Assembly: GCA_946894095.1 (NCBI GenBank)
Contig: OX335656.1
Location: 883,001 to 947,000, forward strand
Length of the DNA stretch: 64,000 bases
Reading direction: 5' to 3'
Source: Incurvaria masculella
Taxonomy: Eukaryota > Arthropoda > Insecta > Lepidoptera > Incurvariidae
Shown: piece by piece, positions 61,901-64,000 of the stretch
Layout: each line of letters opens with the position of its first letter
Numbering within the stretch: the first letter of the stretch is position 1
The notes under the pieces: model-generated
The model's database searches: none
What the model was told of the DNA's origin: nothing
The model's input: the letters and a program-made list of their open reading frames with translations, nothing else
Position numbers and translations under genes: made by a program

Positions 61901-63472
61901 GATTAGCTTCACGCAGCTCTGCGCATCCTCCTCGCCCATGCAGGTCGTCGATCTGCGAAACGACCTCTACAGTACCTTCAATAGGATCATTGGCTTCTAC
62001 GACGTCTATAAGGTAACTCGCTCCAATTATAACTTCAGTGATATGATTAGCTTCACGCAGCTCTGCGTATCCTCCTCGCCCATGCAGATCGTCGATCTGC
62101 TAAACGACCTCTACAGTACCTTCTATAGGATCATTGGCTGCTACGACGTCTATAAGGTAACTCGCTCCAATTATAACTTCGGTGATATGATTAGCTTCAC
62201 GCAGCTCTGCGCATCCTCCTCGCCCATGCAGGTCGTCGATCTGCTAAACGACCTCTACAGTACCTTAAATAGGATCATTGGCTTCTACGACGTCTATAAG
62301 GTAACTCGCTCCAATTATAACTTCGGTGATATGATTAGCTTCACGCAGCTCTGCGCATCCTCCTCGCCCATGCAGGTCGTCAATCTGCTGAACGACCTCT
62401 ACAGTACTTTTGATAGGTTCATTGGCTTTTACGACGTCTAATAGATCAGTCCTTTTCACTTTAACTTCGTTGATATGATTAGCTTTACGCAGGTATGAGT
62501 ATCTTCCTCACCAATACAGGTTGTCAATTCGGAACGGTTCTCTACAGACATAATTTTCGATAGAATCGTTGTCTTTGACTATGTCTATAAGGTCAGATGA
62601 TCTAATGATAACTGCATTCTAATCATTGGATTTTAGGGCATTAATAACGCTTGTCACTATAATTAAAATAATGCGTACATACATATACGTATAAATAATT
62701 AAACTGATTGTTTGTTACATATCTTAATGTCTATTCGATGCCTACAAAGCCAGGAGTAGGTTAGCATTAGATAAAATATGGCGGATAATCCTGATAAACT
62801 GTACCCAGGTGGAGACGATTGGTGACGCGTACATGGTGGTGTCGGGTCTGCCGGAGCGGAATGGCGACTCTCACGCACGCGAGATTTGCCTCATGGCCTT
62901 GGCCATAGTGGAGGCGGTACGCGGGTTCGCCGTGAGGCACCGACCCGGACACAGATTAGAGGTACATTTTAAATATGTCACTAACCCAAATCTTAACACC
63001 GTTGCTGCATTAAAGTATTTGCGGTTGTCTAGTGTGCGATGTCGGATGACAGACGGAGGCGTCATCAGACCCCTGTATCCTGGGGGAATACCATGGTAAA
63101 TGAACTCGCCGGGTCAACAGCCAAGTGAGTGATTTACTTGGACAATTGGGCATTTAGTTGCATTTCGTATTATGCTCACTGTCATTCGGCCAAGTGAACT
63201 GAAATTACCATGGCAAAGAAATTACCACTTATTTGATTTTCACTCGTCAAGTTGATTTACCATGGTAACAACTCTGGCGTTACATTCGACAGTTTGGTAG
63301 CCACTTCTGGTGTGTAAAGTTGGACCCCTGAGAAACGAATTTTGTGAACAGGTGCGTGTCGGCATTCACTCGGGGCCGGTGTGCGCCGGGGTTGTGGGCG
63401 TGAAGATGCCACACTACTGCCTCTTTGGAGACACGGTCAATACCGCGTCCCGCATGGAGTCTACGGGCCAGC
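37749..63472 (+). CDS. Receptor-type guanylyl cyclase (NPR/Gyc32E-like), partial, 18 exons
   Basis: Single-pass plasma-membrane receptor that converts GTP to cGMP when a ligand binds outside the cell. I traced 18 exons whose phases join without conflict: 2677 nt, 892 residues plus one base. Order: ANF-receptor ligand-binding domain (about residues 1-300), Cys-bearing juxtamembrane part, transmembrane helix (about 322-343), kinase-homology domain (about 388-688), coiled-coil dimerisation linker (about 689-737), class III cyclase domain (738 onward). Catalytic-site residues seen: FSDIVGFT and FYDVYK (metal-binding Asp), ETIGDAY (guanine-selecting Glu) and GPVCAG (guanine-selecting Cys). The signal peptide and roughly the first 120-150 ectodomain residues are missing upstream, and the end of the cyclase domain lies beyond the right edge. 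Motifs such as YCQCRL, LSVRG and WGDHDW match the natriuretic peptide receptor family; Gyc32E versus Gyc76C cannot be settled by eye. Confidence 0.93.
38116..38300 (+). repeat. GGCGTACGCCAGGAC-family repeat in intron
   Basis: Longest copy in the window: GGCGTACGCCAGGACATC, CGAAAACCTTGCCGGCCGGC, GTTGTACTTTGGGGGAAA. Not an exon despite its GC content, since it recurs at 9533 and 33059. Confidence 0.75.
38526..38645 (+). CDS. Guanylyl cyclase exon b: ligand-binding domain
   Basis: Acceptor TTCAG, donor GTAAAT, phase 1 in and out. It encodes [19 protein letters not shown], then an acidic loop [11 protein letters not shown] and LRDVSMYAR. This is the segment of the ligand-binding fold that leads into the conserved VVILSVRG strand of the next exon. 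Confidence 0.9.
38646..40299. other. Cyclase intron
   Basis: A probable LINE tail (GGAGGATAAATAAATACAAT) near 39020 and a very degenerate SINE-like stretch at 39340-39600 (CCGTAGATCCC, CTTACTAGGTC, GCCAACTG-like). Otherwise unassigned. Confidence 0.35.
40300..40500 (+). pseudogene. Decayed RTE-type LINE C-terminal fragment
   Basis: With several frame breaks the + strand reads [23 protein letters not shown] and TACDSWMRL. These fit the C-terminal WAGHICRRT...GRPxTRWxDDL...WMRxAQD motifs of insect RTE/endonuclease-RT elements. It lies about 225 bases before exon c. Confidence 0.6.
40725..40834 (+). CDS. Guanylyl cyclase exon c: ligand-binding domain
   Basis: Acceptor TGTACAG, donor GTGAGG, enters in phase 1 and leaves in phase 0. 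It encodes [19 protein letters not shown] and [12 protein letters not shown], among the best conserved ectodomain motifs of natriuretic-peptide-type receptors. A degenerate SINE begins within about 20 bases of the donor. Confidence 0.94.
40850..41130 (+). mobile_element. Degenerate SINE next to exon c donor
   Basis: GGTAGCCACGGGTTGTGGAT, GGGTTGTGCCCATCGCATTA, TTTCCCATCCGGTTCAGTGT, CAGGTCCTGGTATGCGCC match the SINE body at moderate identity. Confidence 0.65.
41291..41956 (+). pseudogene. LINE ORF2 part 1 (linker between endonuclease and RT)
   Basis: Open frame that reads like the segment before the reverse transcriptase of Jockey/CR1-type LINEs: [30 protein letters not shown], then [14 protein letters not shown], the usual entry into the RT domain. 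It ends prematurely at a seven-T run near 41946-41952, where the frame shifts by one relative to the next ORF. The apurinic endonuclease is missing or lies in the poorly conserved sequence before 41300, so this is a 5'-truncated copy. Confidence 0.85.
41950..43389 (+). pseudogene. LINE reverse transcriptase, Jockey/CR1-like
   Basis: 479 codons of a non-LTR retrotransposon reverse transcriptase: [55 protein letters not shown], the catalytic box YADDMKMY and the thumb/C-terminal part [14 protein letters not shown]. The listed start is only the point where the frame resumes after an upstream one-base shift, so the real protein began earlier. The rest of the frame is undamaged, which suggests a fairly recent insertion into this intron. 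Codon use is AT-rich, unlike the surrounding host exons. Confidence 0.93.
44098..44286 (+). CDS. Guanylyl cyclase exon d: ligand-binding domain, GC donor
   Basis: 63 codons, phase 0 at both ends: [16 protein letters not shown], then [20 protein letters not shown] and [10 protein letters not shown] (NYT is a possible N-glycosylation site). The acceptor is GTTCAG. The expected donor position reads AG then GCAAGT, a strong match to the rare GC-AG intron class, with no GT at the homologous boundary. Two damaged copies of this exon follow directly downstream. Confidence 0.9.
44319..45060 (+). pseudogene. Tandem degenerate copies of exon d, split by a MITE
   Basis: After exon d, a 32-base spacer ending in TTTTCAG leads into a second copy starting at 44319, 221 bp after the first. 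Its front part (44319-44394) reads like [13 protein letters not shown] with many changes. A TTAA-flanked MITE (44399-44859) interrupts it, and the rear part (44864-44982) is nearly identical to exon d. The copy runs into a stop shortly after GEEA. A third copy starts at 45014 (HDWAMGKAK) and is lost by about 45060. Neither copy is an intact exon; they are local exon duplications. Confidence 0.85.
44399..44859 (+). mobile_element. TTAA-flanked MITE, copy 2, inside duplicated exon d
   Basis: GGGCCTGGTACTAGCCAAAT to GTTGGCTAGTCCTAGCGCC, with TTAA at 44395-44398 and 44860-44863. It splits copy 2 of exon d, so it arrived after that duplication. Confidence 0.9.
45161..45296 (+). CDS. Guanylyl cyclase exon e: ligand-binding domain
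   Basis: Acceptor ATTCCAG, donor GTAATA, enters in phase 0 and leaves in phase 1. It encodes [20 protein letters not shown], then [20 protein letters not shown] and KRDFHG. This covers the late ectodomain helix where the receptor family has YDAVLLYALALNETL-type sequence; NET is a possible N-glycosylation site. Confidence 0.93.
45440..45675 (+). mobile_element. Rearranged degenerate SINE body
   Basis: GGGTTAATCCCGCGCGGGTC, GCATTGAATAAATGATGGTC, then an inverted repeat around 45568-45625 (GTTCAATGTAGCCGACATTG, GCATTG/CAATGCCCGC) and the SINE end CCGTGCCCAGTTCCATAAAA. Confidence 0.6.
45680..46035. repeat. About 175-bp tandem duplication with hairpins
   Basis: Two direct copies share TTAGTGCCTTACTAAT, GCCGTACTTTTTGTG, ATAATGACAGTAGGTGTGGA. 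Each has a CACGGAGATCA hairpin; in copy 1 (45808-45830) it is perfect, with 11-bp arms. The ends resemble the SINE 3' end. Confidence 0.8.
46030..46690 (-). mobile_element. Composite foldback element, copy 2
   Basis: Reverse-oriented relative of 8573-9190. The hairpin arms are at about 46050-46285, with a loop ACGCGCCAATAAAGAGAACC that lacks the TTAGG array. The flank 46300-46520 matches 8690-8890. Confidence 0.85.
46720..46920 (-). pseudogene. Unrecognised protein-like open stretch
   Basis: [39 protein letters not shown] and [15 protein letters not shown] form a continuous, soluble-looking peptide on the minus strand inside a cyclase intron. No start or splice context was identified. It might be a transposon-derived fragment. 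Confidence 0.25.
46921..47582. other. Cyclase intron, nothing recognised
   Basis: 46920-47060 is GC-richer and open in several frames, but no product is recognised. Confidence 0.35.
47583..47674 (+). CDS. Guanylyl cyclase exon f: ligand-binding domain
   Basis: Acceptor GTTTCAG, donor GAG then GTAGCT, enters in phase 1 and leaves in phase 0. It encodes [20 protein letters not shown] and [11 protein letters not shown]. The string [11 protein letters not shown] is a hallmark of natriuretic peptide receptor ectodomains. Confidence 0.95.
47675..48282. other. Cyclase intron, nothing recognised
   Basis: AT-rich with no supported feature. Confidence 0.4.
48283..48572 (-). repeat. GTTCCGTACC-family element
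   Basis: Complete minus-strand copy: TTAGGGTTCCGTACCCAAAG to GTCCGACTCGCACTTGGC, with (CCGT)n. Confidence 0.88.
48714..48868 (+). mobile_element. 5'-truncated SINE
   Basis: Starts in the body at TTTTCCGTGTTTTCCATCCA and runs to CCATGTCCATTTACAT plus A; closest to the 5S-headed subfamily (CCTAGTTCCCATGTGGTGTG). Confidence 0.85.
48864..49233. mobile_element. Palindromic element (GGGCCG ends), copy 2
   Basis: GTCGGCCCGTAAGCATCATA at left, TAGCTTACGGGCCGTTCTTA at right; abuts the truncated SINE poly-A directly. Confidence 0.85.
49392..49533 (+). CDS. Guanylyl cyclase exon g: end of ectodomain
   Basis: Acceptor GTGGCAG, donor GAG then GTACGG, enters in phase 0 and leaves in phase 1. It encodes [15 protein letters not shown], then [18 protein letters not shown] and NAPHCQG. 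Two Cys in the juxtamembrane part (PRCGF, PHCQ) match the conserved disulphide near the membrane. NST is a possible glycosylation site. The exon is strongly GC-rich compared with its introns. Confidence 0.93.
49568..49830 (-). repeat. GTTCCGTACC-family element next to exon g
   Basis: Begins about 35 bases after the exon g donor: GAGTTCCGTACCCAGAGGGT to GACTCGCACTTGGCCGG. Confidence 0.85.
49831..51157. other. Cyclase intron, unassigned
   Basis: Has a short direct repeat of ACGTACGTGGTACGTGGAAC type at about 49887. No exon-like segment before exon h. Confidence 0.4.
51158..51242 (+). CDS. Guanylyl cyclase exon h: transmembrane helix
   Basis: Acceptor GCTCAG, donor TACAA then GTAAGT, enters in phase 1 and leaves in phase 2. 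After ETQT comes the hydrophobic run [20 protein letters not shown], then CFAYK. This is the single membrane-spanning segment, placed between the Cys-bearing juxtamembrane exon and the intracellular MSWRIRPEE motif. A second AG six bases inside is out of frame and was not chosen. Confidence 0.9.
51615..51988. mobile_element. Palindromic element (GGGCCG ends), copy 3
   Basis: TTAAGAACGGCCCGTAAGCA to TGATGCTTACGGGCCGACC; almost colinear with copy 1. Confidence 0.87.
52097..52223 (+). CDS. Guanylyl cyclase exon i: start of kinase-homology domain
   Basis: Acceptor ATGCAG, donor GTAATG, enters in phase 2 and leaves in phase 0. It encodes [20 protein letters not shown] followed by [20 protein letters not shown]. 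The SELNNMSWR(I/V)RPEE motif lies just inside the membrane in this receptor family. Confidence 0.95.
52224..52897. other. Cyclase intron, nothing recognised
   Basis: AT-rich. Confidence 0.4.
52898..53086 (+). CDS. Guanylyl cyclase exon j: kinase-homology N-lobe
   Basis: Acceptor TTGTCAG, donor GTAAGA, phase 0 at both ends. It starts [16 protein letters not shown], runs through an Ala/Gly low-complexity stretch, then [20 protein letters not shown] and LWEIKE. VAVKKI keeps the ATP-contacting Lys position. The Ala/Gly run (codons mostly GCG/GCC/GGC) lies where a kinase would have its glycine-rich loop and looks like a repeat-driven insertion. Confidence 0.92.
53194..53483. mobile_element. Long perfect inverted repeat (91/94-bp arms)
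   Basis: Left arm 53194-53284 starts ACTGTACGGTGCACGGGACA; right arm 53390-53483 is its reverse complement except for one 3-base gap (ACCGG side GTTGAC/GTTGTTGAC). The arms are GC-rich (GGCCGCGGCGCGGGTTGCCC), the loop AT-rich. No open frame. Probably a foldback transposon; family unknown. Confidence 0.9.
53745..53960. repeat. Diverged relative of the tRNA-like inverted-repeat element
   Basis: ACACCTTAATTAAAGAAAGA, GGCTGGGCTTGAACCAGCAA, CATAATTTGGAATTCTCCCA follow the order of the 34830 element. Confidence 0.55.
54192..54368 (+). CDS. Guanylyl cyclase exon k: kinase-homology domain
   Basis: Acceptor TTGTAG, donor AAG then GTTCGA, phase 0 at both ends, 59 codons. It encodes [18 protein letters not shown], then [19 protein letters not shown] and [25 protein letters not shown] is the family hinge motif. 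The exon is followed by at least two decayed tandem copies of itself. Confidence 0.95.
54415..54760 (+). pseudogene. Decayed tandem copies of kinase-homology exon k
   Basis: Copy 2 (54415-54580) begins with the same GGTCCGCAA start after TTCTAG and ends with the same CACGATATTGTCAAGGT donor context, but is 11 bases shorter and frameshifted. Copy 3 (about 54626-54752) keeps GAGAATATGCC, GATCTTCCGG and CACGATATTGTCAA, with larger gaps. The traces after 54755 resemble the spacer of a fourth copy. Spacers between copies are only about 45 bases. None can encode the exon-k peptide. Confidence 0.82.
54861..55013 (+). repeat. 76-bp direct tandem duplication in intron
   Basis: Two adjacent copies start with ACAACC(T/G)(T/G)GTTAAAAATATTC and end with ATATGTT(G/A)ATAATTAATAT. 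The second copy ends about 11 bases before the acceptor of the next exon, so it may supply that intron's polypyrimidine and branch region. Confidence 0.85.
55025..55181 (+). CDS. Guanylyl cyclase exon l: kinase-homology C-lobe, catalytic Asp lost
   Basis: Acceptor GGCACAG, donor CTATA then GTAACA, enters in phase 0 and leaves in phase 1. It encodes [19 protein letters not shown], then [19 protein letters not shown] and DDTFYY. The HRD catalytic-loop motif of active kinases is replaced by HGR, and DFG by DYG, as expected for the pseudokinase of membrane guanylyl cyclases. The donor gives YYKMLWTAPE when joined to the next exon, which matches the family. Confidence 0.93.
55290..55425 (+). mobile_element. 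LINE 3' tail fragment
   Basis: GTTTAAAATAAATGAAATGAAATC is a typical LINE tail, preceded by TGATCCCGGAATCCCG. No coding part. Confidence 0.45.
55595..55860 (+). repeat. GGTACCCGGCTCCGCTCGGG element, copy
   Basis: GTTGCGGTACCCGGCTCCGC, CCTGGATAAAAAGTAACCCA; parallel to 31105-31345. A decayed 5S-type SINE head follows at 55930-56045 on the minus strand. Confidence 0.75.
56046..56783. other. Cyclase intron, repeat-derived in part
   Basis: 56280-56450 is an RTE-like element end with (ACAT)n at 56430-56450; the rest is AT-rich. Confidence 0.4.
56784..56942 (+). CDS. Guanylyl cyclase exon m: kinase-homology C-lobe
   Basis: Acceptor TTTCGCAG, donor AAAC then GTGAGT, enters and leaves in phase 1. 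It encodes [20 protein letters not shown], then [20 protein letters not shown] and [18 protein letters not shown] and [13 protein letters not shown] are diagnostic for the receptor cyclase kinase-homology domain. Confidence 0.95.
57067..57097. repeat. Perfect 14-bp hairpin in intron
   Basis: AACAAAATGCCAGC, loop GCT, GCTGGCATTTTGTT. A short perfect stem with no T-run or known role. Confidence 0.8.
57489..57705 (+). CDS. Guanylyl cyclase exon n: end of kinase-homology domain
   Basis: Encodes [20 protein letters not shown], then a Gly/Ala-rich stretch, then [20 protein letters not shown] and [11 protein letters not shown]; donor GTGGGT, phase 2. PPFRP and [15 protein letters not shown] are family motifs. 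The start is not certain: the acceptor at 57487-57488 (after CTCTTTTTCTAAAGA) keeps phase, and a second one at 57499-57500 also does, shortening the exon by four codons. The Gly/Ala run is absent from most family members I know. Confidence 0.88.
57706..58282. other. Cyclase intron, nothing recognised
   Basis: Exon n reads open for about 80 bases past its donor, but the peptide is not family-like. Otherwise unremarkable. Confidence 0.4.
58283..58429 (+). CDS. Guanylyl cyclase exon o: dimerisation linker
   Basis: Acceptor TCTTCAG, donor GTTGGA, phase 2 in and out. It encodes [20 protein letters not shown], then [20 protein letters not shown] and ELLYQVLP. This is the signalling helix and coiled coil that pairs two cyclase domains; [15 protein letters not shown](K/R)T and ELLYQ(M/V)LP are near-universal in the family. 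Confidence 0.97.
58610..59425 (+). repeat. RTE-like element end in intron
   Basis: TAACTAGCAGCCCGTCCCGG, TTTGCACGGGCATAATACC and, at the far side, ATCAAAATCCGTTGCGTAGT, then GGGACAGAGTAAGCGACTTT. This is the word order of the non-coding end of a common insect RTE/Helitron-like repeat. The class is uncertain. Confidence 0.45.
59428..59505 (+). pseudogene. LINE RT fragment
   Basis: [20 protein letters not shown] matches the conserved [14 protein letters not shown] block in the C-terminal half of insect Jockey-type reverse transcriptases. It is only about 25 codons long. Confidence 0.65.
59506..60662. other. Cyclase intron, nothing recognised before the tRNA
   Basis: AT-rich; no supported feature. 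Confidence 0.4.
60663..60734 (+). tRNA. tRNA-Ala (anticodon CGC)
   Basis: A 72-nt cloverleaf. The acceptor stem is GGGGCTG with CAGCTCC (one G-T pair), the D stem ACTC/GAGT, and the anticodon stem TCTGC/GCTGA around loop TTCGCAT (anticodon CGC). The T stem is CTGGG/CCCAG around TTCAAAT. A run of nine T follows within a few bases, as a Pol III terminator. One T-T mismatch sits in the middle of the anticodon stem. The gene is in the intron before the first catalytic exon, on the same strand. It is unlike the SINE heads in this window, which lack folded acceptor stems. Confidence 0.88.
61084..61484 (-). mobile_element. SINE, tRNA-type head, full length
   Basis: ATGCGACCTGACATGATGGC to CACTAGGCTACGAGC; lies about 190 bases before the first catalytic exon. 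Confidence 0.92.
61676..61868 (+). CDS. Guanylyl cyclase exon p: first catalytic exon
   Basis: Acceptor CGCATAG, donor ATAAG then GTAACT, enters in phase 2 and leaves in phase 0. It encodes [20 protein letters not shown], then [35 protein letters not shown] and IIGFYDVYK. It carries the metal-binding Asp of YFSDIVGFT and the second one in FYDVYK. Joined to 62809 it yields [14 protein letters not shown], exactly the family sequence. The frame also stays open past the donor into downstream copies. Confidence 0.94.
61869..62600 (+). repeat. 144-bp tandem copies of the first catalytic exon
   Basis: After exon p the sequence repeats at an exact 144-bp period (the GACGTCTA word recurs at 61857, 62001, 62145, 62289 and 62433). 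Each unit is a 38-base spacer beginning GTAACTCGCTC and ending ATATGATTAG, plus 106 bases of the exon. Copies 2-5 read [17 protein letters not shown] where exon p has [17 protein letters not shown]. Because 144 is 48 codons, the frame from exon p stays open to a stop at 62439-62441 in copy 5, where the donor AAGGTAA has become TAATAG. A sixth, badly decayed copy ends near 62590. Confidence 0.93.
62809..62961 (+). CDS. Guanylyl cyclase exon q: catalytic domain
   Basis: Acceptor TACCCAG, donor GAG then GTACAT, phase 0 at both ends, 51 codons. It encodes [20 protein letters not shown], then [20 protein letters not shown] and [10 protein letters not shown]. The Glu of ETIGDAY selects guanine over adenine in class III cyclases. 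Confidence 0.97.
62962..63351. other. Cyclase intron with CCATGGTAA repeats
   Basis: Short inverted/direct words around TACCATGG (about 63090, 63208, 63250) and GGCCAAGTGA. No exon. Confidence 0.4.
63352..63472 (+). CDS. Guanylyl cyclase exon r: catalytic domain, last in window
   Basis: Acceptor GAACAG, donor CAGC then GTGAGT, phase 1 out. It encodes [20 protein letters not shown], then [20 protein letters not shown]. The Cys of GPVCAG completes the guanine-recognition pair, and [14 protein letters not shown] carries the catalytic Asn. The following exon (normally xxLRIHxS...) is not found before the window ends. Confidence 0.97.
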
Positions 63473-63548
63473 GTGAGTTTGTAGACATTATTTTCATCTA
63501 ACTTTTACCTCTTAACTCACCCACGTAGCATATGGGCCGCTTTTAATT

Positions 63549-63885
63549 AGGGTTCCGTACCCAAAGGGTAAAAACGGAACCCTATTACTAAGCCTCCGCT
63601 GTCCGTCCGTCCTTCCGTCCGTCCGTCCGTCCGACCGACCGACCGTCCGTCCGTCCGTCCGTCTGTCACAGGGCTGTATCTCGTGAACCGTAATAGGTAG
63701 GAAGCTGAAATTTTCTAGGAGTGTGTATTTATTTTGCCGCTTTAACAACAAATAGGTAAAATAAAATAATAATAATAATTAAAGGGGGCCCCATACAAAA
63801 CATTTTTTAAAATATGTTTTTTTGTTAAATCTAGTACAGAACCCTTCGTGTGCGAATCCGACTCGCACTTGGCCGGTTTTTAAAA
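63549..63885 (-). repeat. GTTCCGTACC-family element, complete
   Basis: TTAGGGTTCCGTACCCAAAG, a long (CCGT)n/(CCGA)n array (63600-63664), GGGCTGTATCTCGTGAACCG, and the end ATCCGACTCGCACTTGGCCG. Confidence 0.9.
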
Positions 63886-64000
63886 AATATCTCCAGCGCT
63901 CGCGATTGTATTAGGAACTAACGCGGCAGATAAAGGTTTGTTTGGCTGTATTCACAACATTCTGTCTTTACCAAGCATTTGCGTTACTTCACCAAGGAAA

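Noticed and set aside
63310..63351. In-frame extension upstream of exon r
   Set aside because: An AACAG acceptor at 63351 gives the family sequence [11 protein letters not shown] directly after exon q; the upstream residues are not conserved.

Overview
The window is AT-rich, intron-rich insect DNA, most likely from a moth or butterfly (Lepidoptera). The evidence is short GC-rich exons in long AT-rich introns, short TTAGG-type telomere-like arrays, and several dispersed repeats of a kind I associate with lepidopteran genomes. These include the family carrying the words GTTCCGTACC and GAGTCGGACTCGCAC, and the GGTACCCGGCTCCGCTCGGG motif. The order is an inference; no species can be named.

One host gene dominates. 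From about 37.7 kb to the right edge, 18 + strand exons with matching splice phases encode 892 residues of a membrane receptor guanylyl cyclase of the natriuretic-peptide-receptor type (Gyc32E/Gyc76C-like). The order is: second half of the ligand-binding ectodomain (37.7-49.5 kb), transmembrane helix (51.2 kb), pseudokinase domain (52.1-57.7 kb), dimerisation linker (58.3 kb) and catalytic domain (61.7-63.5 kb). The signal peptide and N-terminal ectodomain are not found, and the last cyclase exons lie past the right edge.

Inside this gene three exons have been tandemly duplicated together with very short spacers: an ectodomain exon near 44.1-45.1 kb (221 bp unit), a kinase-homology exon at 54.2-54.8 kb (223 bp first unit) and the first catalytic exon at 61.7-62.6 kb (exactly 144 bp, six copies, five in one open frame). 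This is the most unusual signal in the window.

The left 36 kb has no confidently recognised host gene. It holds a 67-codon open segment on the - strand at 34.5 kb, a GC-box/CCAAT-rich stretch at 14.8-15.2 kb, and a dense set of mobile elements. These include a SINE family with at least a dozen copies, in which one 3' body is joined either to a tRNA-like head or to a 5S-rRNA-like head. There are also foldback elements with TA, TAA or TTAA target duplications, a deleted mariner, decayed LINE ends and a five-copy 169-bp satellite. A nearly full reverse-transcriptase LINE sits inside the cyclase gene at 41.3-43.9 kb, and a tRNA-Ala(CGC) gene lies in the intron before the catalytic domain. The cyclase would make cGMP in response to an extracellular ligand; nothing else here appears to act with it.
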